Origin: Sphaerolaimus hirsutus
Taxonomy: Eukaryota > Nematoda > Chromadorea > Monhysterida > Sphaerolaimidae
Direction of reading: 5' to 3'
Length of the DNA: 64,000 nt
Assembly: GCA_964036195.1 (NCBI GenBank)
Contig: OZ038453.1
Coordinates: 4,913,469-4,977,468, forward strand
Each line of letters opens with the position of its first letter. The first letter of the stretch is position 1. Below, piece by piece: positions 49,349 to 58,561 of the stretch. The notes beneath the pieces were generated by a model that did not search any database, was not told where the DNA came from, and worked only from the letters and a program-made list of their open reading frames with translations. A program made the position numbers and the translations under genes.

Positions 49349-51508
49349 TAGGGTTAGGAATTTCAAAATTTTCGGGTTCCGGGATCGGGTATCGGGTCCT
49401 AAAAATTTCGGGTCAGGTATCGGGTATCGGTTCCAAAATTTTTGCAGGGTTTCTGGGTTTGGGTTTGGGTATTGAGGTCGGGTATCGTGTAGGGTTTTCA
49501 GGTCAAAATGCCGGGTATCGGGTAATTGAATTGTCGGGTATCAGGTAATAGAATTGTTGTGTATCAGGTAATCAAATCATCTGGTATTGGATTGAACAAC
49601 AAAAATACAGCATGGTGTAGTGTATCTATCGCAAGATGTAGAACTAAGTGCAAATACACATGGAGACAACAGTTTAAAAAATTATCTTGCCCAAGAAAAA
49701 TGCATGACCACTGAATTGTGATGGCTGCACCTGTTTGGGCATAGTGTCTTGCCATGGCTGCTGAGGCCCCAAGAATGGTGTAACAAATTTTTTCAGGTTT
49801 CATTTTTGCCCACTGTTTTTACCTCAGCATGTTTGGGTAACAACCAGTGGCAAACTTGAATATTTTTATATAAATACTAAACCCACCAAAAAATTAAAAT
49901 GTGCTCTAAGTTCTAAAACATCTAAGTTAATGGTGGCATTCCAGTGGCCTTCATAGGATGCCAATAAAATGCAACTGTTGGCACACTCAGGATATAGATC
50001 CTCATTGCCAATTACAAAGCAGTTGCAAACTCAACTGTGTGGACATTCTGCAGTTGGGCAAATGACTTTTTCTAAGTTGCTCTGGCACTGTGACTGACAA
50101 TGAACCCAGTCAGACTGTCACTGAACCACTGAAGTGCAACTGAATACACTGAAAAAGAAAACTTTTGCGGGTATTTTCGGGTATTGAGTGCGGGTTCAGG
50201 TATTGAGGGGCAATGACCACTTTACAAGTATGAAAGTTTACAAGTAAAGAAAACCTGAAAGTTTACAAGTAAATATATACAACTTTACAAGTAATAATAC
50301 CTAAGTTTACAAGTAGATTACAACTGCATTTGTGCGCGCACTTTACAAGTAGATTTCAACTGCATTTTGTGCGCACTTTACAAGTAAACTGCCACTAATC
50401 TTTGCAAGTAATTTTTTCAAGTAAGAAAGTGTACTTTACAAGTATATTACAAGTGAGTATACATCAAAAAAGTGCCTGCAGGTACACAAGCATTAGCTGC
50501 TTTCCTTGTGCAAACACTGCATTGATTTTCAAACAAAAGTTTTGATCCGATAACCCTAATTGAATGTCATCCGCAAGTGTATCTGCCTGGCGCCTGGTGC
50601 AGTCAAGCCCACCACCTTTGATGAGGCAGCATTAAAAAAATGCATGCAGCAAAAATATTTTGTCAAATGCCTGCGAATCCGGATTATGGATCAAGGATGG
50701 GATTATCCAGGCAGTGAAAAATGCAAAATGCTTTAACATATGTGCATTTGTATGTTCTTCATCAGTCTGAGTCACTTGATTTCATAGTTATCATGGCTGA
50801 CAGTTTTGGTAGAATATTTGCAGAGCTTGTCAACGCTGATTATTACATGAAGTTTGTTTTGACCACTGTTCAAGCTGAAAGTAAATTTTTATTTGAGTAT
50901 ACTCGACAGACAGCACATCTAGTATGGACACCTACCATAATTTAATGAAAAAATCTTGTGATAAATTTTGTAAGTATGTAATCATTCCATAGTTAAAACC
51001 AAATATTGTGATGAAAAACTGTATAATTTTGGTTCATTATTCCGATGGGTTATGGTAGGTTTTCATAGTGTGATGTCTGTGAGTATACACAGTTTCCGCA
51101 CAGCTTTCAGATTTCTTACCCATTCTGTTTAAAAATGCGGCCGCCGCGTAATACTTATAGGATTATCTTTATCTGATATGATGACCTACTTGTAAAAGTT
51201 CACATGTCGTTCATATACTTGTAAAGTGCGCTTTTTTACTTGTAAAGTGAGCGCAAAAGTTCACTTGAAATCTACTTGTAAACTTTGGTATTTTACTTGT
51301 AAACTTCTATATATCTACTTGTAAAGTGTTGAGTAAACTCTGCTTGTAAACTTTCATACTTGTAAAGTGCTGCGGGGTCGTATTGAGGTCGGGTATCGGG
51401 TTCGGGTTCAGAGTAGTAGAGTCGGGTTTGGGTATCGGGTTTCGGTTCCAAAAAGTGTGCAGGTATCGGGTTCGGGTCGGGTCGGGTCGGGTCGGGTTCC
51501 CAACCCTA
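49349..51508. mobile_element. 'Cgggtatcgggt' MITE, copy 2, itself interrupted
   Basis: Starts TAGGGTTAGGAA and ends TTCCCAACCCTA. The flanks tattccat and cttttcat match at 5 of 8 positions, a worn 8-bp duplication. The interior is inverted relative to 18440-19706. It is interrupted at about 50212-51383 by another element. Confidence 0.75.
50212..51383. mobile_element. Element with 'actttacaagta' sub-terminal arrays, nested in copy 2
   Basis: Arrays of 'actttacaagtag' at the left (50220-50460) and their complement at the right (51190-51370). The host sequence 'gtattgag' appears on both sides of the insertion. It carries a further 'gtatactcgac' repeat (about 50900-51090) and a short coding-like stretch at 50730-50910. 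Confidence 0.65.
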
Positions 51509-51696
51509 CTTTTCATTTCACTTTTGCCATTGTACTTAGCTTTTGCTATTTTGAATACTTCTCACTTCTCAATTTGCAGAACGGGCACCTGTGCTATTTT
51601 ACCTAATCTGCAGCTCTGTTGTTATGCCAACCAAAGCACTAATTCGCTTTGTAGGAGTACCTCAAAAAAGACAAAGCTGGATGCATTTAACAATTG

Positions 51697-52118
51697 AGGT
51701 ATCTAGTTCCGAATGTCGGTAAAGACCAAAGTGGAAAAAAATGAGTTAAGTGCGGATCTGTGATAAGTGCACTTATTTCTTCATGATAGAAAAAGAATTT
51801 TCTCAATATCTAATACCGTTCCCGAGATACAGATATGCCGATTTTTTGAGAAAAAAAACAAAAAAAAATCATCCGAAACAGGGTATCTCCACTGAGTCTG
51901 CTGACCTGCTGTCAATCAAATCATTATAAGTCTAGCTATATACGCCGGCCACAGGGCTGTAAATATGGAAAATGTAGCGAAATTTATAAGCTTTTGAAAA
52001 AGTTTTGGGCAACGGTTCTCATTTGAAAATTGCCCGCTCGGGCCAACGTTGAAGTTTCAAATGCGATTTTGGAAAAACCTAAAATGATGGAGATACCGAC
52101 ATTCGGAACTAGAAGCCT
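51697..52118. mobile_element. Unclassified inverted-repeat element revealed by an empty-site copy
   Basis: 'gtatctagttccgaatgtcg' and 'cgacattcggaactagaag' are inverted ends. The paralogous repeat at about 16955-16965 lacks the block. No ORF. Confidence 0.7.
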
Positions 52119-52773
52119 CAAAATTAGCATCCTCGAAGCACATCACGATGATTGAATGTGGCACTTTTCACCCGACGGCTGCATTAAAATTTATCTGCTT
52201 GTCAGAGTTCGGTACCGACATGCCGTATTACCTCAAAATCCTCCTCCCTTGAAATTCTCCCTCCCCCTCGAAACACCCCCCCCCAGATTGTGTATAAATG
52301 ACAAAAGCTGCAGTGTGTGGTGCGTAACAATGGCAAGCCCTCTGGAAAAAGTATTTTAATTTTTTAAGTGTTTTGAAAAATGACTTTTTGAATTTCCAAT
52401 TTTTTCTGAAATTAGTTTTCAAATATAATTTTTGACTTAAGAATCTCTTTTATTACTTTTCAAATTTTGAATCATTTTAGGACTGCATTTTACGACTGCA
52501 ATTACTGCATTTTCGAATTTTTCTGCTGAATTTTGAATACACTTTTACGCTTTACAGACTTCTGAGTTGTTACTGCAGACATGACTGCAAATTTTTTGTT
52601 CTGCTGCTACAAATGTAAACATAATGTTTTGAACTGCGTTTCTGCATTTTTTACACATTTGTTGCCAAAAATAGTGGAAAAAATCGAAAATTCAAAAACG
52701 TTTTTGAATTTCCAAATTTTCAATTTTTTTTCCAAAAAATTTTACTTGATGGAGTCGCCCACGTGACTTGATT

Positions 52774-54511
52774 GCGCACACACTAGCCGACACAGCGACA
52801 AGGTCATTTGTGCGTCAACTGCAAATTCAGTTGACACATTTGTTCAAATTTTGGCTTTGTGGGTGGAGCCTATTCTGCCATTTGCAATTTTTGCTGGTAT
52901 GAACATATTAAAAAGCATTTGTGTCAAATACAAAAAGTGAAAAATGTTGCAGGATGTAATTTTCTGAGCTTAATGTTTGATCCATGAAAAAGACCATATG
53001 AAATTACATTAGTTATAGCAACATACAGTTCATAGTTCATTTAACACACATAAAATGTAACATGAGCATTACACAGCATTACGCATTACTCTGTTAGCAC
53101 AAACATTACACATGTGTTGTCAACTATAAAATTTACTGACAAAAAACTTGTGTCAACTGACAATTCTGCCAATTCAGCCATGACAATTTACCCTGACTTG
53201 TTTAAAGACAAAGTAGTATCTTCTCCCAGGTTCATACATCAAAATTTCAAAATTTGTTGTAAAAAATTAAATAAAATTTGAGAAATTAGTGCCACTATCT
53301 TTGTATGTGTCTGAAATTACTATGTTTTTATCAATAATTTGATATCTCAAACATTAAAATAAAATTTTTGTTGACATACCGTATTTCCTCGAAATACCCC
53401 CCCCCCCTCGAAATACCCCCCCCCCTCGAAATACCCCCCCTCAAAATGGACACTATGAACTTATAAACCCCCCCCCTCGAAATACCCCCCCCAAATTTAG
53501 TGTATAGAGAACGTAAATGACAAAGGCTGCGGTTTGTCATCTGGGTAATGCAAAACACACGTTAAAAACGATGACTCTGTTATGTGAGAACAGTGATTAT
53601 ACGTCTTCACACTTATACAAGTCTTTAGAGTCTTGTAAATGGCGATTTTTGTTGCAATTTCGACGTCTGCGTATGTTTCAGACGACAATTTAGTACTTGG
53701 TTTTCAAAAAATTTCTGGCGAAATAATAAACCCCCCCTCGAAATACCCCCCCCCCCTCGTTTAACCCCCCCTCAAAATTCTCACTCTGAAACAATAAACC
53801 CCCCGGGGGTATTTCGAGGAAATACGGTAACTGAAATTCATTTGTGTCCATCCCATTTGTAATGAAAAAAACTGTGTGTCAACTGTATCAGTGCACACTA
53901 CACTAAAATATTTTTTTTGCAACTACTAAGCAATTTCTAGCAGTGTGTGACCCAAAAAAACCACGGGCCATCCCTCTCTGCATATGTTGTCCAAAAACTG
54001 ATCAAATACCACCATTTTCCATCTAATGAAGCTATTTTTAAATTGGTGGTAGAAAATAGGGGTACTCAGAAAAAAGGCATGGAAAGTGTAACATTTTGCA
54101 TGATTTTGTGTGCGTAACCACACACATTCATACATTTGTGTCAACTGCACGCATTTGTCACTGTAATGTTACAAAAGATTTGGTCAGTTGACACATTCAT
54201 ATATTAAATGTGTCAACTGAAACAGTGGACACAAGTGTAAAACTGTGTAAGTGTAATATGTCTACTAGAAATTGCAGCATCATGACGCGCACATGGTGTT
54301 ACATTTTCCCATTAAGTATGCCAAATTGATCAATGTTTGATGTAGGTAACTCGCCAAAACCTTTTGACACATTTGTTTTATGGAAATTACGTATAAAAAA
54401 AACATCACTGCGTCAACTGCATGTGCATGCGTGACGCTTTTTACTTTGACACATGAAATTTTTACTATTACTTTTTACTTTGACAAACGCTGTGTCAACT
54501 AGTGTGTGAGC
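52774..54511. mobile_element. 'Cgcacacactagttgacac' element of about 1.7 kb
   Basis: 'cgcacacactagccgacac' and 'gtgtcaactagtgtgtgagcg' are inverted ends. The interior holds many 'tgtgtcaact' words and the nested TA-flanked MITE at 53379-53827. No transposase seen. Confidence 0.65.
53379..53827. mobile_element. MITE with CCGTATTTCCTCG ends and TA duplication, nested
   Basis: TA on both sides. Inverted and very similar to 26307-26756. Strong C-run/G-run asymmetry. Confidence 0.85.
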
Positions 54512-54979
54512 GCCATTACGTATTTTTTTCACCATCTGCTAAAAAAATATTTTCAAATTTTTGAATCTTTTTTGCCATTGTTAGTGGTCCGGGCAATGCA
54601 GAACTCATACATGGTGCTCATTGTTGCATTTTTCTATGTCTGCTTATGATTAGGTAGTACTGACAGTTCAAAAAAAAAATTTGGCGAAATAATAACCCCT
54701 CTCGAAATACCCCACTTGTCCAACCCCCCTCAAAATTCTCACTCTTAAAGAAATGAACCACAGGGGTATTTGGAGAAAATACGGTATACCTCCACATAAA
54801 AACCACTGTTTCCTCAAAAAATATGTTTTTGCACCCTGCAACTGAATTGATCTGACAGTTTGATTGGATTGACAGTTTCATTAGAGAATGATATTCCCAA
54901 ATGTGATTTTAATCACTATATTCTGCTGGAAAGGATGTAGCTCAATAAAAAGTCAGTTATATCTTTTTCAAGTTCATTC

Positions 54980-55285
54980 AGGTGCCAATCCCAGACCCTG
55001 TAAAATGTCAAATGTCATGCAATGTGTCAAAAGTAGTGTAATAAGCGCCAAAAGCGCCATGGCGCTTTTTTACTCCCAGCGCCAAGCGCCAATGGCGCCA
55101 GAGCAAAATCGCGCCAAGCGCCAGAAACGCCATGGCACTTTTACATCACTAGTAAAAAGTCATAACAAATGCCCTGCAAAGTGGCAACTTTTTTTTGCAG
55201 GACATTTTTTATAACTTTTGAAACTTTGCATTGCATGACATAAGATATTTTACAGCGATATTTACAGGGCCTGTGAGTGGCACCA
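54980..55285. mobile_element. Foldback MITE split by a GGCGCC MITE
   Basis: Left arm 'gtgccaatcccagaccctg', right arm 'cagggcctgtgagtggcacc'. The left arm is interrupted at 55034. Confidence 0.8.
55034..55151. mobile_element. hAT-like GGCGCC MITE (TAGTG…CACTA) with 8-bp TSD
   Basis: A 118-bp element between gtcaaaag (55026-55033) and gtaaaaag (55152-55159), an 8-bp duplication with one mismatch. Uninterrupted relatives of the host foldback read 'gtgtcaaaagtcatggaaaa' at this point, so the empty site is known. Confidence 0.9.
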
Positions 55286-55634
55286 GAACAAAGTCATGTA
55301 ACTCAAAATGTATTTAAATGAAGAATTACATAATTTATTACTGTATTACCGCCAATATAATGTATACCTTATATTGATTTTGTCAGCTTTTATAATGTTT
55401 TGATATACCTACCTTATATTAGAGGGTTGTTTAGAGCGCAGTTCTATTTTTATGCTTTATTCGAGTCCTCACAACAGCTGCTCATTGTACCCGTTTGAGC
55501 TCTTAAATGGCAAAATCACAGGATTACACAAGAATCACATTTACAGGAAATATCCATATGATCACAATATCATATCACATTCCACCCTTCAAAACAAACC
55601 AGAAAAATAACTTTGTAAAGTTGTCATAGGGTTG

Positions 55635-55721
55635 TTACTCTGTAGGCCCTCCAGTAGACGTGGTGGGCTGGTTTTCGGCCACGGTGGCATTCTCCAATTC
55701 GGCGGGTAGCTGCTGATCCAT
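55635..55721 (-). CDS. RGG-box gene, last exon
   Basis: Acceptor TGTTTCAG in phase 0. 28 codons (MDQQLPAELENATVAE…TSTGGPTE) then TAA. Confidence 0.6.
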   Translation of the reverse strand: MDQQLPAELENATVAENQPTTSTGGPTE

Positions 55722-57660
55722 CTGAAACAATCAAAATTCATAATTTTAGAATTATTAAATTATTTAATATAATCTTAACCTACATTATCACAGTTAAGCA
55801 GCCAAAGCTCTTCTTCGAAAGTGACTCTGGGACCCACATAGGGGTCACAAATTTGCAAAAATTTGCTTTCTTCAGACAGAGATGAATGTGCATAGTAGTT
55901 ATTCGGTGCGATTCTCATTGTCTGAAATTCTAATCAGTTGGAGATTGGTCAGTTGGAAACAAGTTAAGTAATATGTCAAATTTTCTCGTTTCTTTTAAGT
56001 TCAATTAAATAACCCAATTTTAAACACATAAAGATAAGAGATTTAAATTAGTCACAAACTGGTTTTTCTTTTTCCTTTTCCTGCACCATTGGTGGTGTGC
56101 TTTCTGGCTGTGCCTGATATTGTGGTGGCTGGAAGACCGAGTTCTTTATAGCCATTTGTGCCATGTGCCCAGCAGTGGCGCTGACACCCGAAATACTGAC
56201 ATTTGTCATTGGCAAGCCAGCTGAGTTTGATGCTCCCATTGTGCCCATTGTGCCCATTGTGCCCATTGCAGAGTTGTTTTCATTTTGATACACCACCACC
56301 ACGTTTGGTTCATTCCATTGTCCCGACTGTAAAATTGTGTGAAATAAATTCAAAAATTTTGGTTGAGTTGTCTTATTGTTTTATTGTAAATTATTTGTTT
56401 TATTGTCAGTTTATTTATTTGAGTATAAATTCCCATTTTCCATTTAGTGTCATTTTCCCGTATAAATTCCCATTTTCCATTTAGTTTTTGGTTTTTACTT
56501 TGCCAGTTTTTACTTTGCCAGTTTTTTACTTTGCCAGTTTTTACTTTGCCACTTTACCTGGTCATAGGAGTGGTCATATGGGGTTGGGCGGTTATGATAA
56601 CCCCCGCGTCCCCTGCCGCGATAGGAACCCCCGCGGCCCCAGCGTCTCCCACCGCGCGAAGCAGTGCCCCTGCCATAATTCATCGGCAAAGGCCAGTAAT
56701 CGGCCGGGTTTGGGTTGTTGCTTAGGAGGTGTTCCAGGCTGTAGTTTTATTTCTCAAATTAATTTATAATTTTGATTACGTATTTATGTAAGACTAAATT
56801 TATTTTTTAAATTTTATATTTTATTAAAAGTTTATTTAAGTTAATTAAGAAAACTCTCTTTTTGTTTTTAGAATATTTTAGTTTTTATATGTTTATATTT
56901 CCCTTTCTGTTTTATTGGTTTGAATGGTATAAATTTTATTTACCGTTCGGGGTGTTCCATTGCATGCCCGCTCAACAAATTTTCCAAGCCCACTGGATCT
57001 GTTTTCACCGGTTGTGGCTTCTGGGGCATTTGAAACGAAGTCATCAGATTTGGATACATAGTTTTGATGCGCTCCAATTCAGCGTGCGCATTGCCACATT
57101 TTGCATGCTCAATTTGCAACTTGGATAGTTCAGTTTTGGTCTGAACTAGAGCCCTGGCCAACTCGGCATTATTTGCTTCTCTTCCCACTACTTCTCCAGA
57201 GACCATATGCAGAAATGGACCACACCTATAAGACATGTACCGAAAATTAACGGTTAAATTAATGTAGTTCACTGTTTTTATTCTTTTTCAGGATTTTTCA
57301 GTTTTATTGACATTTTCAATTTTATTGACATTCTTGTAGAGTTTTTCTTTGCAATTAATTTTTCGTATTTTGATTTTTATTTATTTTTAATAAATCCAGA
57401 GTTTGTTTTTGTCATAAAGTTCAGTCTAACCTTCTGCACGTTTGGATGTGTGTTTTGTTTGTGTAGCAGAAACCGTTCACAAGTTTTTGTTGCAGTGACT
57501 TTTGGCTGTTGCCAAATTGTCCAGCTTGGAGTTGTGCCATGGTTTTTTGTGCTTTGTTGTCCAAGTTGACGGTTGTTCGACTGATTTTGGGCATGTTTGT
57601 AGCCCATTTAGGTATCTTTAAATCCGCGGGAGTGGATGGATACTTGTTCGTTTCCGTCAT
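55635..57660 (-). CDS. Spliced gene for an RGG-box, coiled-coil protein
   Basis: Exons 57431-57660, 56944-57225, 56558-56738 and 56048-56326 join in phase through GT-AG sites into about 323 residues ending at TAA. Alternatively, a GTTTGT inside the last of these would splice in phase 0 to exons 55784-55921 and 55635-55721, for about 394 residues. Visible parts: a basic Thr/Gln-rich N-terminus (MTETNKYPSTPADL), a coiled coil (ELARALVQTKTELSKLQIEH), an RGG box (RGGRRWGRGGSYRGRGRGG) that suggests RNA binding, MGT repeats, and an acidic end. An AATAAA on the minus strand is at 55456-55461. The family is not recognised. Confidence 0.7.
55784..55921 (-). CDS. RGG-box gene, exon 5 (alternative or separate)
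   Basis: Acceptor AATTTCAG, donor GTAGGT, phase 0/0. Encodes NNYYAHSSLSEESKFLQICD and FEEELWLLN. Confidence 0.6.
56048..56326 (-). CDS. RGG-box gene, exon 4
   Basis: Acceptor TTTACAG in phase 0. Contains VVVVYQNEN, four MGT/MGA repeats and a QEKEKEKP end. The stop TAA is at 56048-56050; an in-exon GTTTGT at 56059 could splice onward. Confidence 0.7.
   Translation of the reverse strand, partial: SGQWNEPNVVVVYQNENNSAMGTMGTMGTMGASNSAGLPMTNVSISGVSATAGHMAQMAIKNSVFQPPQYQAQPESTPPMVQEKEKEKPVCD
56558..56738 (-). CDS. RGG-box gene, exon 3
   Basis: Acceptor CTACAG, donor GTAAAG. The incoming phase selects the RGG-rich frame among the three. 60 codons, with six or more RG dipeptides. Confidence 0.75.
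56944..57225 (-). CDS. RGG-box gene, exon 2 (coiled coil)
   Basis: Acceptor TCTTATAG, donor GTAAAT, phase 2 on both sides. Contains a heptad-like ELARALVQTKTELSKLQ. Confidence 0.75.
57431..57660 (-). CDS. RGG-box gene, exon 1
   Basis: ATG at 57660. Ends at a GTTAGA donor in phase 2. Thr/Asn/Gln/Lys-rich. A longer frame upstream would add 14 residues, but the shorter start lies nearer the opposite gene's leader. Confidence 0.7.
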
Positions 57661-57768
57661 TGAAAAATGCGTGTGCGTATCCAAATCTTTTTGTTTTTTC
57701 AAAAAGAAAAAATTTCAGCGTCACTTGACACGTGTTCAATTGCATTCTCTTTGACGCTCAATTTCGCT
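57661..57768. promoter_or_regulatory. Shared divergent promoter region
   Basis: Only 108 bp separates the minus-strand ATG (57660) from the plus-strand ATG (57769). Both transcripts must start in or across it. No TATA box was assigned. Confidence 0.5.
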
Positions 57769-57897
57769 ATGTCGGACAACCTCGTAGAAGATTTTGGGTG
57801 TTTTGGTTGGTTTAGCTGGTATTTTGTGGGGTTTATTTCGTTGGTATTTATTCCAATTGTAAATTTATTTTACTTATACTGTTTGATTATCTCATAA
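57769..57897 (+). CDS. Small membrane protein, first ORF of a two-ORF transcript
   Basis: 42 residues: a short acidic N-terminus (MSDNLVEDFG), then an almost unbroken hydrophobic and aromatic stretch long enough for one or two membrane segments, ending LIIS before TAA. The next ORF starts 31 nt later on the same strand with no splice site needed. Not recognised; small respiratory-chain or ER proteins often look like this. Confidence 0.5.
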   Translation: MSDNLVEDFGCFGWFSWYFVGFISLVFIPIVNLFYLYCLIIS

Positions 57898-57928
57898 ATG
57901 ATTGTTTATTTGACTGAGATAAAAAATA

Positions 57929-58243
57929 ATGCAGAAAGAGTCCGATCCGTTCAATTGGAATCGGAAGCAGTTTGGGCGCCTATTTGAAGCGGGGATGGTG
58001 CACATTCACCCGGCCGTGTTGGATGCGCTGTCCAATGTCAAGGATCATTATTGCTACCAATGTTTCAACGACAGAGTTGGTAGTGATACTTTTGAACCGG
58101 GTTACAATAATGTGATGGAAGAGGCGGGTAAGCATCGGGCGGAAAAGTTTGAGGGCAGCCCGTATGCCAAGCCGGTTGCGGGCGGCTCGCCGCCTGCAGT
58201 CGCTTGGTATGACCGGCGGAATACTTTCAATGTGCACGAGTAA
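57929..58243 (+). CDS. 104-residue protein, second ORF of the same transcript
   Basis: Begins MQKESDPFNWNRKQFGRLF at an ATG and ends NTFNVHE before TAA. It contains CYQC, GYNNVMEEAGKHRAEKF and WYDRR, all with normal amino-acid composition and no repeat words, so it is probably real. An AATAAA lies at 58374-58379, 131 nt past the stop. The family is not recognised. The minus-strand frame across it has no support. Confidence 0.6.
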   Translation: MQKESDPFNWNRKQFGRLFEAGMVHIHPAVLDALSNVKDHYCYQCFNDRVGSDTFEPGYNNVMEEAGKHRAEKFEGSPYAKPVAGGSPPAVAWYDRRNTFNVHE

Positions 58244-58373
58244 TTTGTAAATCTGCCACGGTAAATCATCAATTTACTTGGCGGATTGCAAAGTATGTGC
58301 CTTCGGTTAGTTGGGTTTGTTTTTGGTCTAATGAGCCTTTTGAAATGAATTTTTGGGTTTTAAATTTTAATGA

Positions 58374-58379
58374 AATAAA
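58374..58379 (+). terminator. Poly(A) signal AATAAA of the small two-ORF gene
   Basis: Correct strand, about 130 nt past the second stop and just before the end of the neighbouring retroelement. Confidence 0.55.
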
Positions 58380-58561
58380 GTTATTTTGTCACAGAAGGCT
58401 CATTAGATTGAACTCTGTTTCAGGTTAATTGGTGCAATTTAGAGGTGCGTGTGTGCATTTAGAGGTGTGCGTTTTCTAGTACTATGGTGGCATAATGATT
58501 CAAATTTCGTTGAAAGGAAAAGTTGAAATATAAATTTTATTCTAGGTGTAGACTTTTTGTT

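Larger units (their letters stand above)
48966..51595. mobile_element. Foldback MITE of the 'caatttgcggaac' family, split by an insertion
   Basis: The left half (48985-49348) is tandem 'aaaatggcaaaagcgaagtg' words. The right half (51509-51595) ends 'tctcaatttgcagaacgggc'. The element at 49349-51508 lies between them. Confidence 0.7.
51590..54980. repeat. Copy 2 of the dispersed repeat of 16863-17780, carrying insertions
   Basis: The order of shared words matches 16863-17780. Relative to that copy it contains extra blocks at about 51697-52118 and about 52330-54560. Confidence 0.6.

Noticed and set aside
57980..58237. 85-codon minus-strand frame opposite the 104-residue protein
   Set aside because: No splice context or poly(A) signal on that strand; the plus frame has better composition and a poly(A) signal.
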